This document shows positions 1-8,089 of a stretch of DNA of 64,000 bases, in pieces (positions within the stretch are counted from its first letter, which is position 1; each line of letters starts with the position of its first letter). Origin of the DNA: Pedobacter polysacchareus (GTDB lineage Bacteria; Bacteroidota; Bacteroidia; Sphingobacteriales; Sphingobacteriaceae); contig NZ_JAHYSS010000003.1 of NCBI RefSeq assembly GCF_019802255.1, positions 372,001 to 436,000 on the forward strand. Reading direction: 5' to 3'. A model generated the notes under the pieces. The model ran no database searches. It worked only from the letters and a program-made list of their open reading frames with translations, and was not told where the DNA came from. The position numbers and the translations under genes are program-made.

Positions 1-22
1 CCTACCGCAGCATACCTCACTT

Positions 23-415
23 TTAGTCATTCCAAATGTCCTTTATGATATACCACTCTCCTTCCACATACTGCCAGACATACATATAAAATCCCCTTGC
101 CAGCTGCTGATCTTCCGCATTCAGCAAAACATATTCACCAGCTTCAAAAGCATAATTCCCTGAAATCACCAAATCCTGAGTACTAAAACCTCCTTTACAC
201 ACACCCAAATTAAAAACAGCATCAAAGAACTGCGCTATAGCTTCCCTGCTTTTAACGGTGACTTGTTTTGGAGGATAAAGTACCGCGTCAACGGTATATA
301 ATAATGAAAGTGCATGGCCATCCTGATGATGGATTGCCTGATTAAACTGGTCATTTCTCTGATTTATTTTTGTTCTCATTTGATGAATGTGATTTGAAAT
401 GCTAATTTCGGTCAC
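23..415 (-). CDS. SnoaL-like / DUF4440 (NTF2-fold) protein
   Basis: A 130-residue cytoplasmic protein with no signal peptide. The pattern is that of the NTF2-like SnoaL/DUF4440 families: an N-terminal helix (about 5-35), a segment ending in DAVLYPP and the phrase SREAIAQFFDAVF typical of small polyketide-cyclase-like proteins, then beta strands ending in GEWYIIKDIWND. Members are small alpha+beta cones that bind hydrophobic ligands or act as isomerases. No substrate can be read here. It is divergently transcribed from an HxlR-type regulator, and a perfect palindrome lies in the shared upstream region, so it is probably that regulator's target. The family call is good; the function is unknown. 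Confidence 0.75.
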   Translation of the reverse strand: MTEISISNHIHQMRTKINQRNDQFNQAIHHQDGHALSLLYTVDAVLYPPKQVTVKSREAIAQFFDAVFNLGVCKGGFSTQDLVISGNYAFEAGEYVLLNAEDQQLARGFYMYVWQYVEGEWYIIKDIWND

Positions 416-436
416 TCATCTATGCAAAACAATAAT

Positions 437-450
437 GGACAAATTTGTCC
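437..450. promoter_or_regulatory. Perfect 14-bp palindrome, probable HxlR operator
   Basis: GGACAAATTTGTCC is a perfect inverted repeat in the short region between the divergent SnoaL-like gene and the HxlR regulator gene. HxlR-family proteins bind as dimers to such palindromes and commonly control the divergent neighbour and themselves. The right part, AAATTTGTCC, recurs at 511-520 inside the start of the regulator gene. Binding is inferred. Confidence 0.6.
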
Positions 451-479
451 CTGCCATTTTGTGAAATCACCTGTTGCTT

Positions 480-815
480 ATGAAAACAAAACTCCGCATC
501 ACAGAGAATAAAATTTGTCCATTAGAACATGCAGTCAATACCATCAGTGGTAAATGGAAAATCCCAATTGTATGGCACCTCCATCAGGGTGTAAAAAGAC
601 CTGCAGATTTTTTTCTGCACATCGCGGATATGAACAGAAGAGTGCTCACAAGACAGCTGAAAGAATTAGAAGAAAGTGGCATCATCTTCAAGACCATCAT
701 TAAACAAAAACCACTGGAAGTAGAATATCAGTTAACCAGCTCAGGCAATCAACTGGTAGCGGCGCTTTGGAACCTGAACAACTGGGGTATTGAGTTACTG
801 AAACCAGCAACCTGA
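480..815 (+). CDS. HxlR-family winged-helix transcriptional regulator
   Basis: A 111-residue DNA-binding protein of the HxlR family. It shows the family signature: a conserved cysteine near the N-terminus (ICPLEHAVN), then ISGKWKIPIVWHL, then the recognition-helix region MNRRVLTRQLKELEESGII and the wing PLEVEYQLT. Such proteins usually repress or activate a divergent gene in response to redox or electrophile stress, the cysteine often being the sensor. I chose the ATG at 480 over a TTG two codons upstream because ATG-AAA-ACA is the normal start and the leader is not conserved. It sits next to a 14-bp palindrome and faces the SnoaL-like gene. Confidence 0.88.
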   Translation: MKTKLRITENKICPLEHAVNTISGKWKIPIVWHLHQGVKRPADFFLHIADMNRRVLTRQLKELEESGIIFKTIIKQKPLEVEYQLTSSGNQLVAALWNLNNWGIELLKPAT

Positions 816-838
816 TTAGATCAAACAGACCGCAAACC

Positions 839-1681
839 ATGAAAAGAATCCTAGTAATTACATTCCTGATGCTCAGTATAAATTCCTTATATGCACAGCC
901 TTTCACTGTTAAATCGGTAGGTCTGGCCAAGCCCTTTCGCTTCCAGATTTACTACGGCGCAATGGGAAAAGGCGCTTTTGTACAATATGCCGGTCAGAAA
1001 GGCATCATCCCATTACGGATAAAAAGCCGTAGTGTAGACAGTACTGAGCGTAAGAATGGCCAGCCGGATATGACCACTTACGTATGGGATGAGGTGATTG
1101 ACGGCCAGGTTACCGGTAGCTATGGATTGGTAGAGGGCTTGCGGAATCTGGACGACATCTGGTATGTGAGAAAGAAAGATGGCAAGCGCTTTTCGATGGA
1201 ATACCTCAGACAAGAAACAGGCGAATACGACGGGGAAAACAAATACCTATTGCATGAAGCTCTAATTTCCTTCAATTATATGAACCACCACCGGCTCCGT
1301 ATTGTTTATCCTGACGGGCAAAAAAAGGCATTCGAATTACCGGATTTTGACTCTCCGAGTTCTGTCAGGAACAGCTACATTGCCGATTACAATTTTGATG
1401 GCTATGATGACATTGCCTTTTCCATCCCAGATGCTGGCATGGGGGTTTACCGGACTTTCAGCATATACCTTTATCAGCCGGCTAAAAAACGTTTTGAAAA
1501 GTTGGCCGAGTCCAGTGATTCCAGGCTTAAATGCTCCGGGCTGAACAATGTTTCCATTGATAAAAATAAAAAGCTGCTGTACAGTTCTTGTCGCGGTGGT
1601 GCCAGGTGGTGGAAAGATGTGTACCGTTTTGAATCTGGCAACAAGTTAGTCTGGATAAAATCCACTGAAGTAAAAGAGTAA
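839..1681 (+). CDS. Exported protein with FG-GAP-like calcium loop (XAC2610-related type)
   Basis: A 280-residue secreted or periplasmic protein. The N-terminus has a clear signal peptide ending near residue 19 (SLYAQ). Around residues 183-194 lies DYNFDGYDDIAF, a DxNxDGxDD-type calcium-binding loop as in FG-GAP and XAC2610-related proteins. The remainder is predicted beta-rich with two C-terminal cysteines (LKCSGL and SSCRGG). No enzyme motif is visible. It starts 23 bases after the HxlR gene on the same strand, so co-transcription is possible. The family assignment is from motif resemblance only; the role is unknown. Confidence 0.6.
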   Translation: MKRILVITFLMLSINSLYAQPFTVKSVGLAKPFRFQIYYGAMGKGAFVQYAGQKGIIPLRIKSRSVDSTERKNGQPDMTTYVWDEVIDGQVTGSYGLVEGLRNLDDIWYVRKKDGKRFSMEYLRQETGEYDGENKYLLHEALISFNYMNHHRLRIVYPDGQKKAFELPDFDSPSSVRNSYIADYNFDGYDDIAFSIPDAGMGVYRTFSIYLYQPAKKRFEKLAESSDSRLKCSGLNNVSIDKNKKLLYSSCRGGARWWKDVYRFESGNKLVWIKSTEVKE

Positions 1682-1735
1682 AATCCTGAAAAGGCATAAG
1701 GGAGGATGCTGATTCATCACCGCATCCCCATCCTA

Positions 1736-2419
1736 TTAATCAATTAATGGCAATAGTTCTATCAGGTTATGGATGATCTGATCAGGTTTAGCGGTTTGCA
1801 ACTGAGCAGCGGTATGTGCACCTGTGGTAATACCGATACTCAATCCGCAGCCTGCATTCTGTCCTTCTTCTATATCAATTGTAGAATCTCCAACTTTAAC
1901 TACACTGCCCCGGTCTGTAATATCGAAACGTTTCATTGCAAAATCAATCATATCAGGATCAGGTCTGTTACTAGGTACGTCTGAAGCCGTCACTAAGGCA
2001 TCAAAATCTACTCCTTCTTTCCATCCCAGCTTTTCAATGATGGAGCTTGCAGTAGGCCTGTCGTAACCTGTGTTGAGCACAGCCAGAATGTTTCTCTCTT
2101 TTAATGCCGAAAATACTTCGATGGCATTGGGCTGAGGCAATATTTCTTCTTTCGCGTAAGCATCGGTCAGGCTGATGATAAATTCTTCATAAATCTTTGT
2201 GGTAAGCGCTTCATCTGTGATTCCACCATAAGTAGAAAGTACAGAACGAATGGCTTGTCTTTTTTCTTTACCTGCTCCCTGAGCCAGTACTTCATCCAAA
2301 CTAAATTCGAAACCAGCATTGTTAATGGCATTTCTGAGCGTCTTATAAACCAGGTTATCTTCATTCACTGTAGTTCCTGCCATATCAAAAACCACCATTG
2401 CTATTTTATTCTTTTTCAT
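1736..2419 (-). CDS. Phosphonatase-like HAD hydrolase
   Basis: A 227-residue HAD-superfamily hydrolase, closest to the PhnX-like (phosphonatase-like) clade. Motif I is FDMAGTT with Asp12 as nucleophile; the Ala at +2 matches phosphonoacetaldehyde hydrolase rather than common phosphatases. Motif II lies in LAVLNTGYDRPT and motif IV is VGDSTIDIEEGQNAG. The helical cap lies between about residues 20 and 95. I cannot align the Schiff-base lysine of true PhnX with certainty (Lys51 or Lys53 are candidates), so substrate is open. Its promoter region is nearly identical over 30 bases to that of the SusC gene at 19.1 kb, suggesting it processes a compound imported by that SusCD pair. Confidence 0.8.
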   Translation of the reverse strand: MKKNKIAMVVFDMAGTTVNEDNLVYKTLRNAINNAGFEFSLDEVLAQGAGKEKRQAIRSVLSTYGGITDEALTTKIYEEFIISLTDAYAKEEILPQPNAIEVFSALKERNILAVLNTGYDRPTASSIIEKLGWKEGVDFDALVTASDVPSNRPDPDMIDFAMKRFDITDRGSVVKVGDSTIDIEEGQNAGCGLSIGITTGAHTAAQLQTAKPDQIIHNLIELLPLID

Positions 2420-2428
2420 ATCAATTTG

Positions 2429-2442
2429 CTAAACATTGTTTA
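2429..2442. promoter_or_regulatory. CTAAAC-GTTTA inverted element near the HAD start
   Basis: CTAAACATTGTTTA lies 10 bases upstream of the HAD hydrolase start codon. A one-base-longer version, CTAAACCATTGTTTA, occurs at 19230-19244 upstream of the SusC gene. Both loci also share the longer element described at 2470-2499. It is probably a second binding site for the same unknown regulator. Confidence 0.35.
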
Positions 2443-2469
2443 ATTAAGCTAATGCCTAATACAGTAAAT

Positions 2470-2499
2470 GTTTAGCAAAACTAAACTTTGTTTATAAAC
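2470..2499 (-). promoter_or_regulatory. Promoter/operator shared with SusC (copy 1)
   Basis: Read on the minus strand, this 30-base element holds the perfect palindrome GTTTATAAAC, then a second inverted repeat GTTTAG-TTTTG-CTAAAC. The latter contains TAGTTTTG, a match to the Bacteroidetes -7 box TAnnTTTG. It ends 50 bases upstream of the HAD hydrolase start. The same element, with one difference in 30, occurs at 19159-19188 just upstream of SusC. Palindromes overlapping the -7 box suggest repression by a common regulator, which is not encoded in an obvious place here. Confidence 0.6.
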
Positions 2500-2626
2500 A
2501 ATAGTTGGATCTTATATTAAGTTTTTGTTAATTCTTGATGACATTAAACACCCTTCATGGTGGGGGAAGATCGGGTTCAGGAGTTTTTAGGTAGCAGCTA
2601 TAGCTCTGGTCGTGAATCTGCTTTGA

Positions 2627-2884
2627 GATTATGATCTTTTTATTGCCTACCCAAACTACCCTGTGGCCACTGAGCTTTTTGCTGCTTTAACAAAGGAGGT
2701 CCAGCAATCTTCTATTGGCGCATCGATTACGAAATGGCAAAATCGTTCATTTGTCAGATTTTAAAGGTAAATATGTGCTGAGAAAAGATAAAAGTACCAT
2801 GACAAGGGCTTTGAAATCATTGGCATCTCACTGGATTACAGTCGTTTTTTTTTTAAGTATTTTTACGAGGAGTTTTTCCGCTAA
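2627..2884 (+). pseudogene. Relic of a TlpA/AhpC-TSA-type thioredoxin-like protein
   Basis: Fragments of a TlpA-like (DUF4369 plus thioredoxin) exported oxidoreductase can be read in two frames. Frame one (from about 2627) gives AYPNYPVATELFAALTKEV and QQSSIGASI, typical of the segment before the thioredoxin domain. The other frame gives NGKIVHLSDFKGKYVL, the opening of the thioredoxin fold. The first frame resumes with YHDKGFEIIGISLDYS, the next conserved strand. The WCxxC active-site segment between KYVL and YHDK is missing and stop codons interrupt the frame. The relic is therefore frameshifted, internally deleted and lacks both ends. It fills most of the gap between the HAD gene and the kinase. 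Confidence 0.6.
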
Positions 2885-2904
2885 TTTTTATAGAAATTAA
2901 TAAC

Positions 2905-4086
2905 ATGGTAAATCATACACTTTCATTAGACATACAAAAAGATATCCAGGATATTGCAAATATCTCCGTTATCCCAAGAATATTGGAAGTGATCTGTAAA
3001 ACAACCGGTATGGGTTTTGCCGCTGTAGCCAGAGTGACAGATCAGAAATGGATTGCCTGCAGTGTAAGAGATGAGATCAACTTTGGTATACTGCCAGGTG
3101 GAGAACTAGAGTTAGAAACCACGATCTGCCATGAAATCCGTCAAAGCGGTCATGGAGTAATTATTGACCATGTAGCCGAAGATCCGCTTTTCTTGAATCA
3201 CCATACTCCACTGCGGTATGGTTTTCAAAGCTATATTTCGATGCCAATTTACCGCAAAGACGGTACTTTCTTTGGTACATTATGTGCGATTGACCCCAGA
3301 CCAGCGAGGTTAAAAGAATTTCAGGTGGTGGAGATGTTCAAATTATACAGTGACCTAATTTCTTTTCATTTACACAGTCTGGATCGGGTTGACCTTGCCG
3401 AATCACAGCTAAAAGAAGAGCGTCAGGCCCTAAAATTAAGGGAACAATTCATTGCTATTTTAGGCCATGATTTACGCAATCCTCTCGGTGCGGTTTCCAC
3501 CAGTGCTCAGATGATTTTAAGACAGCCTCTTGATGATAAAACCAGAAAGCTTGCGGAGATTGTAAAAAACAGTTCCTTTAGAATGAAAGAACTGATTGAA
3601 AATGTGTTGGATTTTGCCCGGGCAGATCAAGGTTCAGGTATTGCTTTAAATATTCAGGAAAATCAACCGATCAGCGAATTGCTCCAGGAGGTGATTACTG
3701 AGCTTCAGGCCATTTATCCGGACAGAAGAATAGATTTTGAAGAAGATTTAGCCTTTGCTGTTAAATGTGATGGCAGTCGTATTGCACAATTATTTTCAAA
3801 TTTACTGGGTAATGCCTTAACTCATGGAGATAAAAATGGAGTGATTAAAGTTCATGCCGTTAGCGGCGCTGATTCCTTCCAGCTTTCAGTGAGCAATGAG
3901 GGTAAGCCGATATCGGATGAACGAATTGCCAATTTATTTCAACCCTATGTTAGAGGAGAAGGAAAAAATGGTACAGAAGGGTTAGGACTAGGACTGTATA
4001 TCTGTTCGGAAATTGCAAAAGCCCATGGTGGGAAGCTAGTGGTCAGTTCTGACGACAAAGAAACCTGTTTCAGGTTAATACTTTAA
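2905..4086 (+). CDS. GAF-domain sensor histidine kinase
   Basis: A 393-residue soluble histidine kinase with no membrane segment. Residues about 20-160 form a GAF sensor domain (FAAVARVTD, YISMPIYRKDGTFFGTLCAID). A short coiled linker follows, then the HisKA dimerisation helix with phospho-acceptor His188 in ILGHDLRNPL. The HATPase domain has an N box near 298-308 (FSNLLGNALTHG) and G2 box GTEGLGLGLYI at about 356-366. It probably senses an intracellular small molecule or redox state. No response regulator is adjacent, so it is an orphan kinase. The start is the ATG at 2905, following the thioredoxin relic. Confidence 0.88.
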   Translation: MVNHTLSLDIQKDIQDIANISVIPRILEVICKTTGMGFAAVARVTDQKWIACSVRDEINFGILPGGELELETTICHEIRQSGHGVIIDHVAEDPLFLNHHTPLRYGFQSYISMPIYRKDGTFFGTLCAIDPRPARLKEFQVVEMFKLYSDLISFHLHSLDRVDLAESQLKEERQALKLREQFIAILGHDLRNPLGAVSTSAQMILRQPLDDKTRKLAEIVKNSSFRMKELIENVLDFARADQGSGIALNIQENQPISELLQEVITELQAIYPDRRIDFEEDLAFAVKCDGSRIAQLFSNLLGNALTHGDKNGVIKVHAVSGADSFQLSVSNEGKPISDERIANLFQPYVRGEGKNGTEGLGLGLYICSEIAKAHGGKLVVSSDDKETCFRLIL

Positions 4087-4175
4087 AACTTTCTGGTTGG
4101 GGCTGATATTCCTAACAAATGTCAAGTGTTTTTGGGAGCCGCTAAAGGAACTTTGTGTCATCAATATATATCAAC

Positions 4176-5192
4176 ATGATGACTACAAAAAAATTAGCAA
4201 TGGTTTCCGGAGCAAACGGACATTTAGGAAACAATCTGGTGAGGTTCCTTATTGACAAAGGAGTTCCGGTGAGGGCCTCCGTTCGCAACCTTAGCAATAA
4301 AACTCCTTTTGCCGGACTGGATGTAGAGGTAGTTCAAGCGGACATTACAGACAAAGCTTCATTTGTAAAGGCGCTGCAGGGAGTAGAAACCTTTTATGCC
4401 GTTGGCGCTGCATTCAAGTTATGGGCAAAAGATCCTAAAAAGGAAATCTACGATGTCAATATGGAGGGCACCAGAAACACCATTGAAGCTGCTGCAGAAG
4501 CAGGTGTAAAACGAATTGTCTATGTAAGTTCTATCGCCGCATTGGACTACACAAAAATACCCACCAAAGAAAGCTATGGTTACAATCCTGACCGCCGGGA
4601 AAGTTATTACAACTCAAAAAATGATGGTGAACGACTGGCCTTCCAAATGGCTAAAACGCTCGGCATAGAATTGGTTTCTGTAATGCCTGCTGCAATGATT
4701 GGCGGCGAAGCTTTTTTGCCACTAAATGTCTCTTACAACATCCTTAAGCTTATACTGAACAAAGAAATTCCGATAGACACGAAAATTACGCTGAACTGGA
4801 TCGATGTAAAAGATGTGGCAGAAGGCTGTTGGCTGGCTGCAGAAAAAGGACGGGATGCTGAGCGATACATCCTGGCAAATGAGCAATGTATGACCATTAC
4901 TGAAACTACGCAACTGGCCCGTAAACTTTACCCGGAGTTGAAACTTCAAGTTCCTGGTACTGTGCCTAAATTCCTATTGTTTACGATTGCCGGAATCATG
5001 GAGTTTTCCGCTAGAATGAGCGGTCGGACTCCCGTAATCACCAGGAATAACATTTCGATGTTTTCAGGCTTACAGCAGGATTTTGACATCAGCAAAGCCA
5101 GGCAAGAGCTGGGTTTTAACCCGAAAGCGCCTGAGCAGGCAGTCCGGGAAGCATTAGCTTACTTAATGACGCATACTGCGCTATTGAAATAG
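4176..5192 (+). CDS. NAD(P)-dependent epimerase/dehydratase, dihydroflavonol-reductase-like
   Basis: A 338-residue extended short-chain dehydrogenase. The nucleotide-binding motif is VSGANGHLGNNL at the N-terminus, the strand VYVSSIAAL carries the catalytic serine position, and YYNSK supplies the YxxxK pair. The C-terminal half is the variable substrate lobe, as in dihydroflavonol 4-reductase-like proteins that reduce aldehydes or ketones. I prefer the ATG at 4176 (or the next codon) over a GTG at 4155 because MTTKKLAMVSG is the usual start. A Crp/Fnr regulator follows after 35 bases on the same strand, so the two are probably co-transcribed. The natural substrate is unknown. Confidence 0.82.
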   Translation: MMTTKKLAMVSGANGHLGNNLVRFLIDKGVPVRASVRNLSNKTPFAGLDVEVVQADITDKASFVKALQGVETFYAVGAAFKLWAKDPKKEIYDVNMEGTRNTIEAAAEAGVKRIVYVSSIAALDYTKIPTKESYGYNPDRRESYYNSKNDGERLAFQMAKTLGIELVSVMPAAMIGGEAFLPLNVSYNILKLILNKEIPIDTKITLNWIDVKDVAEGCWLAAEKGRDAERYILANEQCMTITETTQLARKLYPELKLQVPGTVPKFLLFTIAGIMEFSARMSGRTPVITRNNISMFSGLQQDFDISKARQELGFNPKAPEQAVREALAYLMTHTALLK

Positions 5193-5227
5193 TTATTGTA
5201 ATTTCAACGATCAAATTATTCTCATTT

Positions 5228-5806
5228 ATGCTGCAGCAACAATTAATTGATTTTTTCAAATCCAGACATCCCCTGTCAAAAGCTGATAAGGATTTGATAA
5301 TACAATATTTTGAACCGGTCCTCTATCCCAAAAACCGCATCCTTGAAGAAGAAGGAAAAGTACCAAAGTATCTTTATTATATTGTTTCTGGCTACCTTCG
5401 ACTGTTCCATTATAATGAAAATGGCGATGAGGTGACCACACATATTAATTGTCCGCCGGGATTTTTCACCTCTTATTTCAATTTTATAAATGAGTGTAAA
5501 TCGCCTGAAAATGTAGAATGTATTACTGAATGTGAACTGCTGCGAATTACTAAGGCCGACCTGGAAATGCTGACCAAAAAAAACATGGCCATGAAAGATT
5601 TCAGCATTGAAGTACTTCAGGAAGCCATTATTTACAATGAAAAAAGGTCTGTGGAATTAGCCAGTCTGACTGCGGAACAGCGTTACCTGAAGCTGATTGA
5701 AAACTACCCAGGAATTCTGCACAATGTTCCAATTACTTATATCGCTTCTTTTCTTGGAATGAAGCCCGAAAGTCTCAGCCGTATCCGAAGAAAATTGATG
5801 TCTTGA
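5228..5806 (+). CDS. Crp/Fnr-family transcriptional regulator
   Basis: A 192-residue regulator with an N-terminal cyclic-nucleotide-binding-like beta barrel (about 20-115: YYIVSGYLRLFHYNENGDEVTTHINCPPGFF) and a C-terminal helix-turn-helix (about 150-190: ITYIASFLGMKPESLSRIRRKL). There is no four-cysteine Fnr cluster, and the Arg-Ser cAMP pocket of Crp is not evident. This is typical of the Bacteroidota Crp-like group, whose ligands are mostly unknown. It lies directly behind the epimerase gene and probably regulates it or shares its transcript. The downstream gene is convergent, separated by a strong hairpin. Confidence 0.88.
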   Translation: MLQQQLIDFFKSRHPLSKADKDLIIQYFEPVLYPKNRILEEEGKVPKYLYYIVSGYLRLFHYNENGDEVTTHINCPPGFFTSYFNFINECKSPENVECITECELLRITKADLEMLTKKNMAMKDFSIEVLQEAIIYNEKRSVELASLTAEQRYLKLIENYPGILHNVPITYIASFLGMKPESLSRIRRKLMS

Positions 5807-5889
5807 AATAACGGAATAAATGCAGCGAGGAAAACAGAATGCAGCAAAGAAAACGGAATAACAGACGAATTAGACTGTGCTGTAGAATC

Positions 5890-5934
5890 AATCATTGCGC
5901 TAAAAATTCCTGAAAGAATTTTAGCGCAATGATT
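5890..5934. terminator. Bidirectional terminator hairpin
   Basis: A near-perfect inverted repeat of about 19-20 bases per arm, beginning AATCATTGCGC and ending GCGCAATGATT with a 6-base loop. It lies between the convergent Crp/Fnr and metallophosphoesterase genes. A/T-rich flanks on both sides make it suitable for ending both transcripts. Confidence 0.75.
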
Positions 5935-5963
5935 TAATTGTTTTAATATTTCAGATTTAACTT

Positions 5964-7175
5964 TTATCGTTTCGCAACTAAATAACTTCCCACCTCTTTG
6001 CCGGAATCATCTAGCATACTGACCTGAATCTGCTTTTTTGTCGCTTTAATTTTAGTCAAAGTTCTGTTGCCATCCTTAGGTCCTCCCCCAATAATAATCG
6101 GGTAATTATTCAGGCTTTTAGCTGGCGGGTGGATTTTATACCTATGCGTATGTCCGCTTAAAACCAGGTCGACTTTTCCGCGGTTCATGAGGGGTTCAAA
6201 TAGTTTTGTACAATGAGCAGCGCCATGTTCCTCACCAGAATAACGCGGAGGGATGTGCATCATCACCACACGAAAGGCTGCGTTTTTAAACTCCTTGCGG
6301 CTAATTTCCTGTTCCAGCCATACTGCCTGCTGTTCTCTGTATTGATCGAAATCCACAATCCCGGCGTATACAGGATGTGAATCGTCTTTGTCTTCACCGG
6401 TATCCAGGATCACAAACCGAACTGGTCCCAATGTAAATGCCGTATTCCCTACATGGTCAAAATAGGCAGCAAAATCACGTGCAAACTTACCCCTGGTTTC
6501 ATGATTTCCGCGTACATAAACAAAAGGGGTGTTTTTTGCAAAGTAGTCTACACAAGGCTGCAGCATATTATTTACGATCTGTTTTTCATCCGATTGGTAA
6601 TCGAAAACATCACCGTTGAAGAAGACAAAATCACGCTGATTTCCTTTATCCAGTTCCAAAAGATGGGCGATAGATTTAGGCCGGTCATGAATGTCATTGA
6701 TCATCACAAAAGAAACTTCTGCTTTCGCAGGATCTGTATTTAAGAAGCTTTCCGTATTCCCGGAAATGGTAGCTCCATAGGTTAATTTATACGGTTGAAA
6801 ATCTTTGATTTCCTTAGAAACAACCTTATAATGGTAGGTCGTACCAGGTTTCAGATGCTCCAGTTTAACACAGTTTAAGCGTCCTGCAGGTTTAAACCCC
6901 ATCTCACTTTTGCCATAAGCTTTTTTATCGAGCTGCTCTGGCGATTCACCGTATTCTACCCAACTGGAACTGTCTTTACTGGTGATCCACAAGATGGTGA
7001 TACTATTGCCAAAATTAGTCTGCAGATAAGGGCCGGTAATGATTTTAAAGTCTTCCTCGAGAGGAGTCTGTGGACTTGAAATTGCCTGCTCTGGTTTTAA
7101 TATGGCCAGCCCCCCAAGCACAAGCCCTCCTTTCAGAAAGCTTCTTCTGTTTTCCTTCAATAAATTCTGTTTCAT
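5964..7175 (-). CDS. Tat-exported metallophosphoesterase, purple-acid-phosphatase-like
   Basis: A 403-residue calcineurin-like phosphoesterase. The N-terminus has a Tat-type signal (NRRSFLKGGLVLGGLAIL), so it is exported folded, as expected for a metalloenzyme. Residues about 45-135 form an Fn3-like N-terminal domain of purple acid phosphatases (TGPYLQTNFGNSITILW). The metal-binding motifs are all present in order: NDIHD, NGDVFD, RGNHE, MMHIPP and SGHTHRY. It should hydrolyse phosphomonoesters or diesters in the periplasm, although the tyrosine ligand of true purple acid phosphatases is not obvious. A LacI-type operator lies 63 bases upstream, shared with glycan genes elsewhere in the window. 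Confidence 0.87.
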   Translation of the reverse strand: MKQNLLKENRRSFLKGGLVLGGLAILKPEQAISSPQTPLEEDFKIITGPYLQTNFGNSITILWITSKDSSSWVEYGESPEQLDKKAYGKSEMGFKPAGRLNCVKLEHLKPGTTYHYKVVSKEIKDFQPYKLTYGATISGNTESFLNTDPAKAEVSFVMINDIHDRPKSIAHLLELDKGNQRDFVFFNGDVFDYQSDEKQIVNNMLQPCVDYFAKNTPFVYVRGNHETRGKFARDFAAYFDHVGNTAFTLGPVRFVILDTGEDKDDSHPVYAGIVDFDQYREQQAVWLEQEISRKEFKNAAFRVVMMHIPPRYSGEEHGAAHCTKLFEPLMNRGKVDLVLSGHTHRYKIHPPAKSLNNYPIIIGGGPKDGNRTLTKIKATKKQIQVSMLDDSGKEVGSYLVAKR

Positions 7176-7516
7176 GCGGTTTTATTTGGTTCATCGCAAT
7201 GCTAATTATAAATAACTGCGATTACAAACATTTTGTAACGCAACCGTTTGCGCATATTTATGGAAGATTTGCTAAGCCCTGGCAGCCTGCATTCCGGGCA
7301 GGCTTAAGTGCCTAATGCCTTTCACACTGATATTGATGATCACCTCATTAGATCATTTCTGTGCCCTACATCGGCCATACTTTACTTCAGCAAATACAGC
7401 CAGGCTAAGAAATTGTTTCTTCTAATCTGCGGAGCGCTGCGACAGGCGGGATAAAAACATATACCAGATTGACTTGTTTTAGTTAGCATAGATTTTCAAT
7501 ATAAAAAAGCAACACT
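7176..7516. other. Intergenic region with operator and inverted repeat
   Basis: This 341-base gap between divergent genes holds the operator at 7239-7252. It also holds a perfect 7-bp stem hairpin (AGCCTGC/GCAGGCT) at 7284-7304 with no U-run on either strand, and the leader of the DJ-1/PfpI gene with GTTTTAGTTAGC as a weak promoter candidate. I see no coding signal. Confidence 0.5.
7239..7252. promoter_or_regulatory. LacI-type operator upstream of the metallophosphoesterase
   Basis: CGCAACCGTTTGCG is palindromic at 12 of 14 positions and matches the GCAAACGTTTGC-like sites found at 10910, 11079 and 61885. It lies 63 bases upstream of the metallophosphoesterase start. Such CG-centred palindromes are typical of LacI/GalR-family regulators. 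No such regulator is encoded in this window. Confidence 0.55.
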
Positions 7517-8065
7517 ATGGGACAATTAAATAATAAAACGATTGCCGTTTTATCGGAAAGTGGTTTTGAAGAAACAGAGTTGACCAGCCCGGTTCAAAGG
7601 TTAAAAGAAGAAGGGGCCACTGTTCGGATTATCTCTTCCAAGCCGGGTAAGATAAGGGCGATGAAGGGCGATCAGGAATGGACGATTGAGGTGGATGTTG
7701 ATCAAACCATTACGGAAGCCAATTCGGATGATTATGATGGATTGCTTATTCCTGGAGGGGTATTGAATCCTGATTCTTTACGAAAGAATGAAGATGCGAT
7801 TGCCTTTGTAAGGGCATTTTTTAGCGCTGGAAAACCGGTAGCTGCCATTTGTCATGGGCCACAGGTGCTGATAACTGCCGAGGTTGTAGCCGGCAGAAAG
7901 TTAACTTCCACAAAAACAATTAAAATTGACCTGGTGAATGCAGGTGCAGATTGGCATGACGAGGAAGTCGTTGTTGATCAGGGCCTGGTAACCAGCCGTA
8001 GTCCAGCCGATCTTCCTGCTTTTAACAAGAAGATCGTCGAAGAGTTTGCTGGTTTTGCTCAATAG
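7517..8065 (+). CDS. DJ-1/PfpI-family protein (type 1 glutamine amidotransferase-like)
   Basis: A 182-residue cytoplasmic protein of the DJ-1/PfpI superfamily, closest to the YhbO/PfpI branch. The nucleophile elbow is AAICHGPQVL with the reactive Cys followed by His. The conserved acidic residue lies in SGFEETELTSPV near the N-terminus, and LLIPGGVLNPDSLR is the family's oxyanion-side loop. Members act as glyoxalase III or deglycase-like stress proteins, or as small chaperone-peptidases; which applies cannot be told. It stands alone, convergent with the DUF2264 gene only 24 bases downstream. Confidence 0.9.
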   Translation: MGQLNNKTIAVLSESGFEETELTSPVQRLKEEGATVRIISSKPGKIRAMKGDQEWTIEVDVDQTITEANSDDYDGLLIPGGVLNPDSLRKNEDAIAFVRAFFSAGKPVAAICHGPQVLITAEVVAGRKLTSTKTIKIDLVNAGADWHDEEVVVDQGLVTSRSPADLPAFNKKIVEEFAGFAQ

Positions 8066-8089
8066 CACATTTTGGTTGGCTATGCGATT

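Noticed and set aside
1702..1728. Terminator between the calcium-loop protein and the HAD gene
   Set aside because: GGATGC/GCATCC gives a six-pair stem only, with no U-run on either strand.
7284..7304. Hairpin as terminator or mobile-element end
   Set aside because: The stem is short, no U-run follows on either strand, and no second copy was noticed nearby.
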